The notes under the pieces: model-generated
The model's database searches: none
Told to the model about the DNA's origin: nothing
Seen by the model: the letters and a program-made list of their open reading frames with translations, nothing else
Assembly (NCBI GenBank): GCA_938041955.1
Contig: CALISD010000082.1
Span: 1 to 64,000 of the forward strand
Source of the DNA: an uncultured Granulosicoccaceae bacterium
Lineage (GTDB): Bacteria; Pseudomonadota; Gammaproteobacteria; Granulosicoccales; Granulosicoccaceae
Direction: 5' to 3'
DNA length: 64,000 nt
Translations under genes and position numbers: made by a program
Shown: one piece after another, positions 35,410-44,807 of the stretch
How positions within the stretch are numbered: position 1 is the stretch's first letter
How the letters are laid out: every line of letters begins with the position of its first letter

Positions 35410-36720
35410 ATGATTTACTATTTCCACTCGATAGTAATTGCCGTACTTCTCTGGACTATTCCAGCCGGAGCCAACACGCGCTATCACCCCTGTCTCGATG
35501 CACCGCTGCTCGGACCTGGCAGCTCAGCAAACAATGATCACGAAATTACAGTTGAAAGCGAGCGCGAATTAGTTCGTGCGGTAAATAATGCGCAACCGAA
35601 CACGACCATCTTCATTAAGCCCGGCCGGTATGAATTATCTACCACGCTCAGCGTCACTCAAGAGAATATCACCATAAGGGGCGCTAGCGACGATTGTAGT
35701 TCGGTTGAGCTTATTGGTGCCGGTATGGACAACAGCGACCATGGTGGAGTTGAACATGGTTTCTGGATTGAGGCAAAAAATACAACAATTGCCAACATGA
35801 CAATCAGCGAGTTATACCTGCACCCAATTTCGGTAAGCGGTAGCTCAAGAGGCACGAGAATTTTTAATGTTCGCATGGTAAATGCCGGACAACAGTTCGT
35901 AAAGGTCAACCCGATTGAGTATGGCGTTGGCGTTGATGATGGATCGGTCGAATACAGTATCATGCAATACACCGATTCTCCGCCAACGATTTCCCGTTAC
36001 GACGCTGGATCGGGCTACACAAACGGTGTCGATATACACGCAGGCAAAGACTGGAAAATAAGCAACAACGTTTTTATGAATTTCCACACTCCAGATACAG
36101 CTGATCATTTGTGGAATGCCGCCGTATTGGTTTGGAATGGTGCGTCAGATACTATTACTGAAAATAATGTATTTATAAATATAGACCGCGCCATCGCTTA
36201 CGGCTTAACAAAAAGATCTCATGACCATAAAGGCGGTGTAATTCGTAACAACATGATCGTAATGACCCGTGGCCTCTATTCAAAGAATCGCTCCAGAGAG
36301 GCAGATGCATCGATCCTCATCTGGGATTCACCGGGCACAGTCGTAGTGCACAACACCATTCTCACCAACGAAAACATACCTTATTCTATTGAAGTGCGGT
36401 TCAACAACTCCGGCATAGATATCAGTAACAACGTATCTGACGCACCGATGGGTATTGCCAAAAGTCAAACAGTGCGAAGCACCTGTGCGGATTTTATCTC
36501 ATGCAGGAAAAACTTCATCTCAATTAATAAGGACAAAAATGAAATGAACGCAGATTTAAACTGGTTTATAAGCCCCGAATCCGGTGATCTGCGATTGAAA
36601 TCGTCATATGCCTCAAAGATTAAAAAAGTTGCTTTACACACCCTCGCTCTAAAAGACATTGACGGGACGATGAGACAGGCATTCACCGCACCAGGTGCGG
36701 ACGCTGTTTCAATCGATTAG
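35410..36720 (+). CDS. Secreted right-handed parallel beta-helix protein
   Basis: A signal peptide (VIAVLLWTIPAGANT) is followed by about 410 residues with the repeat pattern of a parallel beta-helix: TIFIKPGRYELSTTLSVTQENITIRGA opens it, then NTTIANMTISELYL, WKISNNVFMNF and DTITENNVFINIDRAIAYG are successive coils. A C-terminal segment with DLRLKSSYA and DIDGTMRQAFTAPGADA is often found in poly-beta-helix proteins of marine bacteria. The fold is used by polysaccharide lyases and glycoside hydrolases, so action on an extracellular polysaccharide is likely. No catalytic residues can be named. It stands alone on its strand. Confidence 0.8.
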   Translation: MIYYFHSIVIAVLLWTIPAGANTRYHPCLDAPLLGPGSSANNDHEITVESERELVRAVNNAQPNTTIFIKPGRYELSTTLSVTQENITIRGASDDCSSVELIGAGMDNSDHGGVEHGFWIEAKNTTIANMTISELYLHPISVSGSSRGTRIFNVRMVNAGQQFVKVNPIEYGVGVDDGSVEYSIMQYTDSPPTISRYDAGSGYTNGVDIHAGKDWKISNNVFMNFHTPDTADHLWNAAVLVWNGASDTITENNVFINIDRAIAYGLTKRSHDHKGGVIRNNMIVMTRGLYSKNRSREADASILIWDSPGTVVVHNTILTNENIPYSIEVRFNNSGIDISNNVSDAPMGIAKSQTVRSTCADFISCRKNFISINKDKNEMNADLNWFISPESGDLRLKSSYASKIKKVALHTLALKDIDGTMRQAFTAPGADAVSID

Positions 36721-36907
36721 ATTTTCCATTTTTAGTTTTCATTAGAAATCAAACCACACCCACTTGTAAAGCGACAGACCGGCAACGACTTGCCTTTAAC
36801 CTGCGACTGCCAAAGCCCATCGCGAATTGGCGTGGCGCACTTAAACTGAAGTACATTGTTATAAGTAGCGCGAGAGATTTTAATATACGGGCATAGCGGC
36901 GAATCGC

Positions 36908-37459
36908 TTAATAGAGAAGTTTTGCAACTTCTCTGCAATGAGTGCAAAACTCTATTACGTCAAGCTCAATGATAGAATCCGGTGTCCTGTCTTTCTTATC
37001 TATGTTTACGAGAAAAATATGTCTGGTATTGTCAATTCTAAAATTGCCCGCCTGCTCATGTCGATACTGTAGCTTGACCAGAAGCGCCTCGAACTCAACG
37101 GGCACACCCACTAATGGCAAGATTCCATTGCCAGGACCACTGTCTAAGAGTTTTTGTTGCTGTTCCGAAGTGACATTAGATACTATGCTTCCGCAAGGTT
37201 TGTTGAGTGCAATCTGCAATTGAGACCCGGCGTATTGTTGTTTCGCTATTTGCTTGTTTCTACCGTGCAAAATTTTATCTATAAGATGATCAAAGCACTT
37301 CATGGCCTTTGAGCTCGCTTCAGCCGCTTTGTGTAAGTCTTGTGGTGTTTTCATCCATGCATTTCTAAACGCGATCGAAGTAGTCTCTAATTCACTTATA
37401 GCCACTTGTACTGACTCCGTGACCGCACTGATGCCATCCATATACTCTTCGTTACTCAT
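36908..37459 (-). CDS. Unrecognised soluble protein with helical N-terminal half
   Basis: A 183-residue protein. The first half is helical and rich in Ala and Lys (ISELETTSIAFRNAWMKTPQDLHKAAEASSKAMK). The second half (VGVPVEFEALLVKLQYRHEQ, then RHIFLVNIDKKDRTPDSIIELDVIEFCTHCREV) looks like alternating strands, perhaps a small alpha/beta domain. The C-terminal CTHC could bind a metal. There is no signal peptide or membrane segment. AGGATT before the ATG is a fair ribosome-binding site. I recognise no family. Confidence 0.6.
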   Translation of the reverse strand: MSNEEYMDGISAVTESVQVAISELETTSIAFRNAWMKTPQDLHKAAEASSKAMKCFDHLIDKILHGRNKQIAKQQYAGSQLQIALNKPCGSIVSNVTSEQQQKLLDSGPGNGILPLVGVPVEFEALLVKLQYRHEQAGNFRIDNTRHIFLVNIDKKDRTPDSIIELDVIEFCTHCREVAKLLY

Positions 37460-37666
37460 GGTGTTAATCCTATTTTCTATTTAAAAACACAATGCACCTG
37501 GCATTGAATTGTGTTTTACACACTTCGTCCTGCATCATCAATAGCGGGAATGCCCTCTACATGCAGCTACTCCGGTGCGGCTGGAAACACTCAGCTGGCG
37601 GCAACATTCAGGCGAAAGCAAGAAACCATGTTGAATACAACAACGGTTCTGCCTGCTAACCGTCTG

Positions 37667-38341
37667 TTAGCTAAAGCTGTCATAAGCACCAGCGACAGTT
37701 TCAGGTGTGATATCCAGTGCTTTTAGAATTATAAGGCGCAGAGATTCAAAGTCCGTAAACTCCACCTCCGCACTACCGCGAAGTAGCTCATGCCTCTGTC
37801 CGTCTTTGGTAGCCAACTGCAACGCAGGTGCGTGCCAGCTGGTTTCCTTGTTTGAACGCTGAATCCGTGAAACAAACACCTGCTCAATATTGCTGGTGTC
37901 AAACCTCACTTTACCCGTCCAGGGAATGGGGTGATGCTTGATATAGAGTGATTGCCTGTTGGCGTAGACAGATGTCTTGTTAATGAGTTTCATAAAGGCA
38001 TGGCACAACAGTAAGACACCAGCTGCCAGGGGTATCAAAGGCAGGAATAATGTGTCTAAAGGGTCCCGTAGGAATTCCGCTGCGACAGGAAATGTGATTG
38101 CTATCCAGATCATCGCAAACAGGATTAACACCCACCCGGATTTACTTGCCCAGCGCCAGGTAATTACGCTGCCATTGTTTGCCTTAGTGATGGTGTATTT
38201 ACTCGGTAGCGCGGTGAGGCGTTTTGCTTTACCAGAGGATTCAATCGGATCAATGTAGTGCCTGCCACAATAATCGCAGGTGTCACCGTGATTGCGGGAC
38301 ACACCGCAGGAGACACAAAAACCTCTGGCATTATCGTTCAT
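37667..38341 (-). CDS. Zinc-ribbon membrane protein of unknown function
   Basis: A 224-residue protein with an N-terminal zinc ribbon (CVSCGVSRNHGDTCDYCG, two CxxC pairs) facing the cytoplasm. Two membrane segments follow (GWVLILFAMIWIAITFPVA and LDTLFLPLIPLAAGVLLLCHAFM). The C-terminal 90 residues (SLYIKHHPIPWTGKVRFDTSNIEQVFV) resemble the PH-like beta domain found after paired helices in some bacterial membrane proteins. Function is unknown. Its neighbours on the same strand are NnrU and the hypothetical gene downstream, both separated by more than 200 bp. Confidence 0.65.
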   Translation of the reverse strand: MNDNARGFCVSCGVSRNHGDTCDYCGRHYIDPIESSGKAKRLTALPSKYTITKANNGSVITWRWASKSGWVLILFAMIWIAITFPVAAEFLRDPLDTLFLPLIPLAAGVLLLCHAFMKLINKTSVYANRQSLYIKHHPIPWTGKVRFDTSNIEQVFVSRIQRSNKETSWHAPALQLATKDGQRHELLRGSAEVEFTDFESLRLIILKALDITPETVAGAYDSFS

Positions 38342-38578
38342 TTTTCTTAACTATCATCTTCGTTATCGATATCACGTCTTTATAAATCAAACAACATTCA
38401 GGCAAACTGATCAGGGCGATTTACGCAGCCCACTGCCAATGATATCAAATGCGATGACTAGCAACGTGATCAATTGTAGCGCTAGAATCACTAATAAGGC
38501 GTCTCTTTAGTTAGGTTCCGCTGCACGATACATCACCAAATCCAGAACACTCGCTGGCTTCAACAGGCAATATGCTCC

Positions 38579-39142
38579 TTAAGCGAACGGTCGAACACCA
38601 ATCCAATTGTGTAACAGAACAATTAAAACAAACATCCCTGCCACCAATCCCAGATGAACCCACGGCGAGCTTATCGGTGCTGTGGCCTGATCTACCAACG
38701 AAACACTCTTGCCTGACACAGCTATCTGCGCCACAGCCCAGATCAGAAGCCCACCAAACAACACTACAGACGCCAGATCACCGTTAACAAGTAAGTGCGC
38801 CACAGCCCAGACAATGAAACCTGTCAATTGTGGATTTTTCAGCGAACCAAAAATAAAAGCCGTACCGGGTTTTGTTGCAGTCGTAAAATAGATATACAAC
38901 GCCGCAAGCATCAATACATTGTTAACGTAGGTCAGCCACACCGGTGGCGCCCAGAGCAATACCGTATCAGCACCGCGATAGCCGATAATCATCAAAGCCA
39001 GAGAGAGCAGAATGATTACAGCCATTATGCCCTTCGACGCGTTGCCGAACCTCTGTTGCAATAGCGCCCGATAATCCTTTGCGCAGCTACGCAACAAGTG
39101 CGCAGCTATCCAAATTCCCAATCCAATTACAATCAGCAGCAT
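38579..39142 (-). CDS. NnrU-family membrane protein
   Basis: A 187-residue protein with about six hydrophobic segments, matching the NnrU family over its length. The block FGSLKNPQLTGFIVWAVAHLLVNGDLASVVLFGGLLIWA is diagnostic; the Asn-Pro-Gln and His residues are conserved. NnrU was first linked to denitrification genes, but most family members are of unknown function and resemble isoprenylcysteine methyltransferase-type membrane proteins. No nitrite or nitric oxide reductase gene is in the window. It lies 13 bp downstream of the CobW-type GTPase gene and is probably cotranscribed with it. Confidence 0.88.
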   Translation of the reverse strand: MLLIVIGLGIWIAAHLLRSCAKDYRALLQQRFGNASKGIMAVIILLSLALMIIGYRGADTVLLWAPPVWLTYVNNVLMLAALYIYFTTATKPGTAFIFGSLKNPQLTGFIVWAVAHLLVNGDLASVVLFGGLLIWAVAQIAVSGKSVSLVDQATAPISSPWVHLGLVAGMFVLIVLLHNWIGVRPFA

Positions 39143-39155
39143 ATTTAATCTCTAC

Positions 39156-40124
39156 CTAATTTGACTCTATAAGTTTATTTATTTGCTCTTCATCGCAAAG
39201 ATCTTTTAGTCCAATACACATCAGGCCACAACTCACGCCCTCTGGCGCTGTATCCACAGACCACCTGCTACCCACCATCTGAAGCGTATGCACTGCCCCG
39301 TTTAGGTCTTTAATAAACCCTTTGACTCGCAGCAGACCATTGTCGGCCCCGGCGAGCTTGCAAGCGATACCGGCAATATCATACTCTGCAGGCAGATTCA
39401 GGCTAAACGTACAGTAAATGGATGCATCATGACCTCTATCCGATGGTCCCTTCGTGGTCTCTTTAACAGACATCGAATGCTGGCTAGCAATCAACAACAG
39501 GGACTTTGGAATCTTAGATTCCTGTACCTCGATGACACTGAGAGAAGCATAATCCTGTTTTAGCCAATCACTGATCTCCCACTGCTGTTCATCACTAATC
39601 AGGTCAACCTTGTTGATTGCAATTAAATCTGCAGATGCCAGTTGTCTTTCGATGGTATCTGCAAGGTACTTGTCTTTCGCATGCCGTTGAATTGTGCTCG
39701 CATCTATTAACACCACAATACTGCTCACAACATACTCACTGAGTAACGACAGCGAACCAGAAATTGCACCGGGCAAGGCAACCCCGCTGGATTCAATTAC
39801 CACCTGGTCAACAACATCCAGATTAAGCTGCAATAAAGCGCCTGTCAGATCATTCCCATAGCTGCAACAGACGCAGCCACCACTTAAACTGATGACGTCA
39901 CCTTCCTGACCTTCAATTAATTGCGCATCAATGGCTAACTCACCAAAATCGTTAACCAGTATTGCCAGACGACTGCCATCCGCCTGTGATAGCAAGTGAT
40001 TAATCAATGTGGTTTTACCGCTGCCCAGGTAACCCCCGACGATGGTGACCGGGCAAGGCAACGGTTTCCCGTTCACTGAGTCTAAAGAGCGCTTAGAGTG
40101 CATTGGCATCAAAGACTCTGCCAT
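39156..40124 (-). CDS. CobW/COG0523-family GTPase metallochaperone
   Basis: A 322-residue GTPase of the COG0523 group. Walker A is GGYLGSGKTT, the metal-binding hallmark is SGGCVCCSYG, the Walker B region is VVIESSGVALPG, and NKVD specifies guanine. The C-terminal domain (FSLNLPAEYDIAGIAC, LLRVKGFIKD) is the usual CobW_C. Members insert zinc, cobalt or other metals into client enzymes. Its start overlaps the end of the amidohydrolase gene by 32 bp, a strong sign of coupling. The metal-dependent amidohydrolase is an obvious possible client, but that is inference. Confidence 0.88.
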   Translation of the reverse strand: MAESLMPMHSKRSLDSVNGKPLPCPVTIVGGYLGSGKTTLINHLLSQADGSRLAILVNDFGELAIDAQLIEGQEGDVISLSGGCVCCSYGNDLTGALLQLNLDVVDQVVIESSGVALPGAISGSLSLLSEYVVSSIVVLIDASTIQRHAKDKYLADTIERQLASADLIAINKVDLISDEQQWEISDWLKQDYASLSVIEVQESKIPKSLLLIASQHSMSVKETTKGPSDRGHDASIYCTFSLNLPAEYDIAGIACKLAGADNGLLRVKGFIKDLNGAVHTLQMVGSRWSVDTAPEGVSCGLMCIGLKDLCDEEQINKLIESN

Positions 40125-41730
40125 CCTGCACCGTGCCCCAGATTCTTACGTCTTTCAGCTTTACCGGGTCGATAGCAGTGGGGTCATCTTCTAAAATGGC
40201 AAAGTCAGCCCGCTTGCCTGCCTCAATTGAGCCAATCTCATCATCCAGTTGTAACGTATAAGCAGCACCTATAGTGATGGCGTATAGTGCTTCTGCTACA
40301 GATATTTTCTCGTACTCACCCTGCGTTCTTCCACTGCTGGTTAATCGATTGACTGCGCACCATGCAGTAAATAAAGGCCCTATCGGTGTAATGGGGGCAT
40401 CTGAATGAATCGCCAGGGGTATACCGTTATCCAGTGCGGTTCGACAGGGATTCATGCGTTCGGCGCGCTCCGGGCCTACCGTTAAATGGTAATGCTCATC
40501 CCCCCAATAAAAATGATGATTGGCAAAGTGATTCACACAGAAACCAAGAACCGACATTCGCTTGAACTGCGCCGCATTGATTAACTGACCATGTTGAATG
40601 GTGAATCGGTGATTTACCGTTGGGTGGGTCTTTAAGGCCGTTTCAAGTGTATCTATCGCGAGGTCAGTTGCTTCATCCCCGTTGGTGTGAGTATGCACCT
40701 GAATATTGTGCTGCAGAGCCAATTGGTAGATGCTCAGCATTTGATCAGGTGCGATATACCACAACCCATTTGGCGCACCATTGTAGTAACCCGGTGCTTT
40801 GATACGAGCAGTGAACCCCTGGATGGATCCATCAGCGACAATTTTTATGCGCCCAAGCCGGAAGCGGTCAGTACTGTGCTCTTTAAGTTGCAGTACGTGT
40901 TCCAGCAATTCGTTTGGTGTTAGCCCATGGTGAAATCGAAATGGCATTAACCGCAGCGGGAAGTCATCCCGTGCAGTAACACGAACACCGACGTCCACGA
41001 CCTCATCCGCCAGTTTGGCAGCAAGGTCTGTGGCAGTAGTCACCCCTTTGCGTACACACAACTTGCCAAAGTCGACCAGGCCTTCTTCATCAAAGTCAAA
41101 AAGGTTGCCGTCAAAACCTGCATGATTACCGACAGGCATCATGATATCAGGGCCTCGCAATTCTCCCGTGGGTAAGCCGTCTTCACCCAGAGGCATACCC
41201 TCGTTTTCAATACCGGTTCGTAAAAAGCCCGCTAGCTCAAGCGCACGGCTATTGGTGTTCATGATGTGGCCGGAGGCATGCATTATTCCAATCGGGCGCG
41301 TTGTCGAGACACGGTCAAGGTCATGTCGTGTAACGCGTTTCTCAGGATAATAGATAGGGTCTATAGACCAGCCTGCCATAGGTTCGTCAGGGTCGGTGAG
41401 CTTGGCATCTTGTTCTTTTAATCGCTCAACCACCTCATCAATTGACCGCAGCCCCGGCCAAACCTTGCCATGCGGGTCCATTCGATCAAAATACCCGCAA
41501 TAAACATACTTCCACCATTTACCTTCAACAGCGTGCGAATGCCCTTCGACCATACCCGGCATAATGATTTTGTCTGCAAATTGATCGTTGAGGGTATGCT
41601 CACCGAACCCTTCAAGTTCTGCCAGCGAACCGGCACCGATGATCAATCCATCCCTAACCGCAACATGAGTCACCGTTGGCCTGGCCGGGTTCATGGTGAG
41701 AATTTTCTTTGCCGCGTAAATGGTGATCAT
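40093..41730 (-). CDS. YtcJ-like metal-dependent amidohydrolase
   Basis: The 545-residue enzyme is of the amidohydrolase_3 type. The metal-binding HxH is in MPGMVEGHSHA, a further His lies in QVHTHTNGDEATD and in RFTIQHGQ, and the catalytic Asp is in AIHSDAPITPIGP. The N-terminal (IYAAKKILTMNPARP) and C-terminal (IEAGKRADFAILEDDP) strands form the small composite beta-domain of these enzymes. They hydrolyse amide or imine bonds in exotic substrates; the natural substrate is unknown. It has no signal peptide. It overlaps the GTPase gene downstream and may receive its metal from it. Confidence 0.88.
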   Translation of the reverse strand: MITIYAAKKILTMNPARPTVTHVAVRDGLIIGAGSLAELEGFGEHTLNDQFADKIIMPGMVEGHSHAVEGKWWKYVYCGYFDRMDPHGKVWPGLRSIDEVVERLKEQDAKLTDPDEPMAGWSIDPIYYPEKRVTRHDLDRVSTTRPIGIMHASGHIMNTNSRALELAGFLRTGIENEGMPLGEDGLPTGELRGPDIMMPVGNHAGFDGNLFDFDEEGLVDFGKLCVRKGVTTATDLAAKLADEVVDVGVRVTARDDFPLRLMPFRFHHGLTPNELLEHVLQLKEHSTDRFRLGRIKIVADGSIQGFTARIKAPGYYNGAPNGLWYIAPDQMLSIYQLALQHNIQVHTHTNGDEATDLAIDTLETALKTHPTVNHRFTIQHGQLINAAQFKRMSVLGFCVNHFANHHFYWGDEHYHLTVGPERAERMNPCRTALDNGIPLAIHSDAPITPIGPLFTAWCAVNRLTSSGRTQGEYEKISVAEALYAITIGAAYTLQLDDEIGSIEAGKRADFAILEDDPTAIDPVKLKDVRIWGTVQDGRVFDANAL

Positions 41731-41829
41731 TTATTCCTCGCTCAATCATTTAAAGCAAACAGGCTTCGTTCTAGGGTCATCATTTCATGACCTTGTTGCA
41801 TCTGCAAGCGTTGCTGTTTTTGTGCGAAA

Positions 41830-42816
41830 ATGACTGAACATCTTATTGTAAATGATCTCATGCCAAACACCGAAATGCAGAACTACAAAACACTGATCGA
41901 TGAACAAACATGGGCATTCATTCATAAAACTGACAGCTGCTTTCCACCTGAGGCGATTGATTTCACCATCCAACTTCAACGCGAAACCTATGACGCCATG
42001 TGCCGTGAGTTTTCCACGGGTCAACCTGAAAGCATTACCGCGACTGACGGCACCATTGAGAACGGAGACTATAAAGTACCAGTACGGCGATACCACTCCG
42101 AAAATAGAAATCAGCAGCGCGCTATCATCTACTTTCACGGCGGTGGGTTTATTGTCGGCAGCCTGGACAGCCATGACGATGTTTGCACCGAGCTATGCGC
42201 TAACACGGGCTTTGATGTCACCTCTGTAGACTATCGCCTGGCACCTGAAAACCCACATCCTGCTGCATTTGAAGATTCACTCGCCTGCGTAGAGTATGAG
42301 AGCAATCGATTACGGCTTCCCATCATACTGTGTGGCGACAGTGCTGGTGGCAATCTGGCTGCAGCGATATCTCATGCTGCTCGTCACATGCAAAACGTAC
42401 ACATAGCCAGACAAGTACTGATCTACCCCGGCCTCGGCGGCGATACGGACTCTGGCTCTTACCTCACGCACGCCAATGCCCCGATGCTCACAACCCGTGA
42501 CGTCCTGTTTTACAACGATACAAGAACAAATAACATTCAACGCTCAAACGATGTAACACTTGAACCCCTAAAAGATCATGATTTCTCAAACCTGCCAGAA
42601 ACAATAGTGTTTGGCGCTGAATGCGATCCCTTGTCTGACGATGGAAAACACTATTGCCAGGCAATTACGGCGGCCGGAGGTAGCGCACACTGGACAAACG
42701 AGAAAGGCCTGGTGCATGGTTACCTAAGAGCACGCAATACAGTAGATAGAGCGAGAGACAGTTTCAGTAGAATCATTGCAGCAATAAAAACTGTTGGCAA
42801 TAGCACCGGGGAGTGA
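41830..42816 (+). CDS. Alpha/beta hydrolase, hormone-sensitive-lipase family
   Basis: A 328-residue carboxylesterase-type enzyme. The oxyanion-hole motif HGGGFIVGS, nucleophile elbow GDSAGGNLAAA, catalytic Asp in ECDPLSDDG and catalytic His in GLVHGYLRA are all present, typical of the HSL/Est30-like branch acting on short-chain esters. It is predicted to be cytoplasmic. An ATG ten codons later (MPNTEMQ) is an alternative start. It is divergent from the amidohydrolase with about 100 bp between, and its stop is directly next to the end of a convergent EamA transporter gene. Confidence 0.88.
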   Translation: MTEHLIVNDLMPNTEMQNYKTLIDEQTWAFIHKTDSCFPPEAIDFTIQLQRETYDAMCREFSTGQPESITATDGTIENGDYKVPVRRYHSENRNQQRAIIYFHGGGFIVGSLDSHDDVCTELCANTGFDVTSVDYRLAPENPHPAAFEDSLACVEYESNRLRLPIILCGDSAGGNLAAAISHAARHMQNVHIARQVLIYPGLGGDTDSGSYLTHANAPMLTTRDVLFYNDTRTNNIQRSNDVTLEPLKDHDFSNLPETIVFGAECDPLSDDGKHYCQAITAAGGSAHWTNEKGLVHGYLRARNTVDRARDSFSRIIAAIKTVGNSTGE

Positions 42817-42817
42817 C

Positions 42818-43741
42818 TTATTCTTTAGGGCTTTTTTTTCTCGAGCCTAAAGACACCATTAGTATCCCGGGGGTTAGCACAATAAGACTAAGCCAGCCTA
42901 TCCAGCCCGGGATTTCTTCCAGAAATATAACGCCCAATAAAACGCCCAGCGCAGGTACCGCTGCTATAAATGCAGAAGTAGCAGCAGTTCCTATGGTACG
43001 TGTGGCATAAGCCACTAAAAGCAAACCAAGCAAGCCCGGTATGAGCCCCTGATACAGCACCTGCAACCACAGCTGACCGTCAGAAATGCCATCGAAACCG
43101 CTGGGCAACCAGAAATACCAAACGGGTACAAATAAAATGGCGTTGATAATTGAGCTACACAACAATACCTGTGTCGGTTTTAGGTTCCAGGCTCTTGCTA
43201 CTACCAGGTAGGCAGAGAAAAACAACGCCGCAATGACAAAAAGAATATCACCTCGCCACGCACCCGGAACCGATAACCCTGACAAATCAGCTGCAGACAG
43301 CACAGCCCCGACAAATATCAAAACCACCCCGATCAACTGCAAGGTGGTGGCCTTCTGCTTAAGCCACCACCATGACAACAACAAGGTGACTGCTGGCATT
43401 GCACCGTTCATAAAGATGCCACCATGCGCCGCTGGCGCGTAGTCAAAGGCCAGATAAACGCATAAAATATATATGGGCCCCAATAGAAAAGTTAATCCCG
43501 CTATTCGCTTAAGCGACATACTATTCCAGGGCTTGTAATACAACACCACGGGAAGCGCAGCCAGGGCTGACACACCATACCTGAGGGCCGCCATATCATA
43601 AGCTGTTAGTGTCGTTTTCGACCCCGATCGACTCACCACTAACCAACTGGCCCAAATCAACGTTACCCCACCCGCAGCCAGATATCCGTACAAAGTAGTT
43701 CTAGAGGTAGACACAGGGGTGGTACTTTCGGAGATGCTCAT
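42818..43741 (-). CDS. DMT-superfamily transporter, EamA type
   Basis: A 307-residue inner-membrane protein with ten hydrophobic segments in two EamA repeats. Markers are LIWASWLVVSRSGSK in segment one, AALRYGVSALAALPVVLYYKP in segment two, and the PALGVLLGVIFLEEIPGWIGWLSLIVLTPGI end of repeat two. It probably exports a metabolite or xenobiotic. It is only distantly similar to the EamA protein at 4593. The stop codons of this gene and the alpha/beta hydrolase are one base apart in convergent orientation, leaving no room for a terminator. Confidence 0.86.
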   Translation of the reverse strand: MSISESTTPVSTSRTTLYGYLAAGGVTLIWASWLVVSRSGSKTTLTAYDMAALRYGVSALAALPVVLYYKPWNSMSLKRIAGLTFLLGPIYILCVYLAFDYAPAAHGGIFMNGAMPAVTLLLSWWWLKQKATTLQLIGVVLIFVGAVLSAADLSGLSVPGAWRGDILFVIAALFFSAYLVVARAWNLKPTQVLLCSSIINAILFVPVWYFWLPSGFDGISDGQLWLQVLYQGLIPGLLGLLLVAYATRTIGTAATSAFIAAVPALGVLLGVIFLEEIPGWIGWLSLIVLTPGILMVSLGSRKKSPKE

Positions 43742-43949
43742 GCAACGAGGAGTCTCAATAGAATGAATAGGTGACTAAAGGCGACAAGACCCTCGGTGAC
43801 AGCGAATCATACTCTGACACACCTTTGCATGCAGCAACAGTAAGAAAACGGCCGGTTTTAAGCAGAAAGTGACTGTCAGTGGCAATACCGGACTTGACCT
43901 GAGAGATAGACACAGGAAAATACAGACAGATATCATTTAGAAAGCTCCC

Positions 43950-44807
43950 ATGACGAATCAGATACAGCTAAGCCAGAAACAACTGGATGACTTCGATCAT
44001 GATGGATTTGTGGTCGTACCCTCCGTACTAAGCGATGCCGTTATTGAAGATGCTCGAGCACGATTTGAAAAGCTCTTCACAGGTGAATTTGAAACCGGTA
44101 TTCAACCGGACGAATGGAATTGGAAGACAGGTCAGGATGACCCAACCCTGACGCGACAAATATGCAACGCATGGAAATCTGATCGGACCATTGCCTCCAT
44201 TGTGCTTAGATCCGATATTGGTGCAGCATGCGCACAGGTTCGCCATTGGCCAGGTGCACGCATCAACCAGGACAACGTTATATGGAAGCCCACGGGTAGC
44301 AAAGCCCTGGGCTTTCATCAAGACGACAGCTACCAGACGTGGATTGTGCCGTCACAGATGATGACCTGTTGGATCACCCTTGATGAAACACGTGCTGATC
44401 AAGGCACCATTGAATACGTACGAGGATCTCATAAATGGCCGGTAAGCCAACCGATAGAAAAATTTCATGCACCAGATGATCCCTTGAGCGATTTGCAGCA
44501 AGCCGCCAAAGCAGCAGGAGCTGATGTTGATATCGTCCCCATTGAAGTGCCAGGCGGCAGTGCAGTGTTACACCATGGACGAACATGGCACGGCTCACGT
44601 GCAAACACTGGAAAGGCACAACGCAGATCTATCGTCGCACACTGCATGTCAAGTGATGCACAGTTTCACAACGACAATACCAGCCCGGTGTATAGTCGCT
44701 ACAAACTCAGTGACTCTCAACAAATGGATGAGAGCTTTTTTCCTGTCTTGTGGCGCAATGATGGCTATCGCAGCTCGTGGATAGATAACTGGCTTGCAAG
44801 AAGTTAA
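43950..44807 (+). CDS. Phytanoyl-CoA dioxygenase family oxygenase
   Basis: A 285-residue Fe(II)/2-oxoglutarate oxygenase. The iron ligands are in LGFHQDDSYQTW (HxD) and GRTWHGSRANT (distal His), and the 2-oxoglutarate Arg follows in QRRSIVAH. The DHDGFVVVPSVLSDAVIEDARARFEKLF start and YVRGSHKWPVSQPI loop are typical of PhyH proteins. It is probably a small-molecule hydroxylase. The stop codon abuts the start of an enolase-superfamily dehydratase, so the two are coupled and likely act in one catabolic route. It is only distantly related to the oxygenase at 1904. Confidence 0.87.
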   Translation: MTNQIQLSQKQLDDFDHDGFVVVPSVLSDAVIEDARARFEKLFTGEFETGIQPDEWNWKTGQDDPTLTRQICNAWKSDRTIASIVLRSDIGAACAQVRHWPGARINQDNVIWKPTGSKALGFHQDDSYQTWIVPSQMMTCWITLDETRADQGTIEYVRGSHKWPVSQPIEKFHAPDDPLSDLQQAAKAAGADVDIVPIEVPGGSAVLHHGRTWHGSRANTGKAQRRSIVAHCMSSDAQFHNDNTSPVYSRYKLSDSQQMDESFFPVLWRNDGYRSSWIDNWLARS

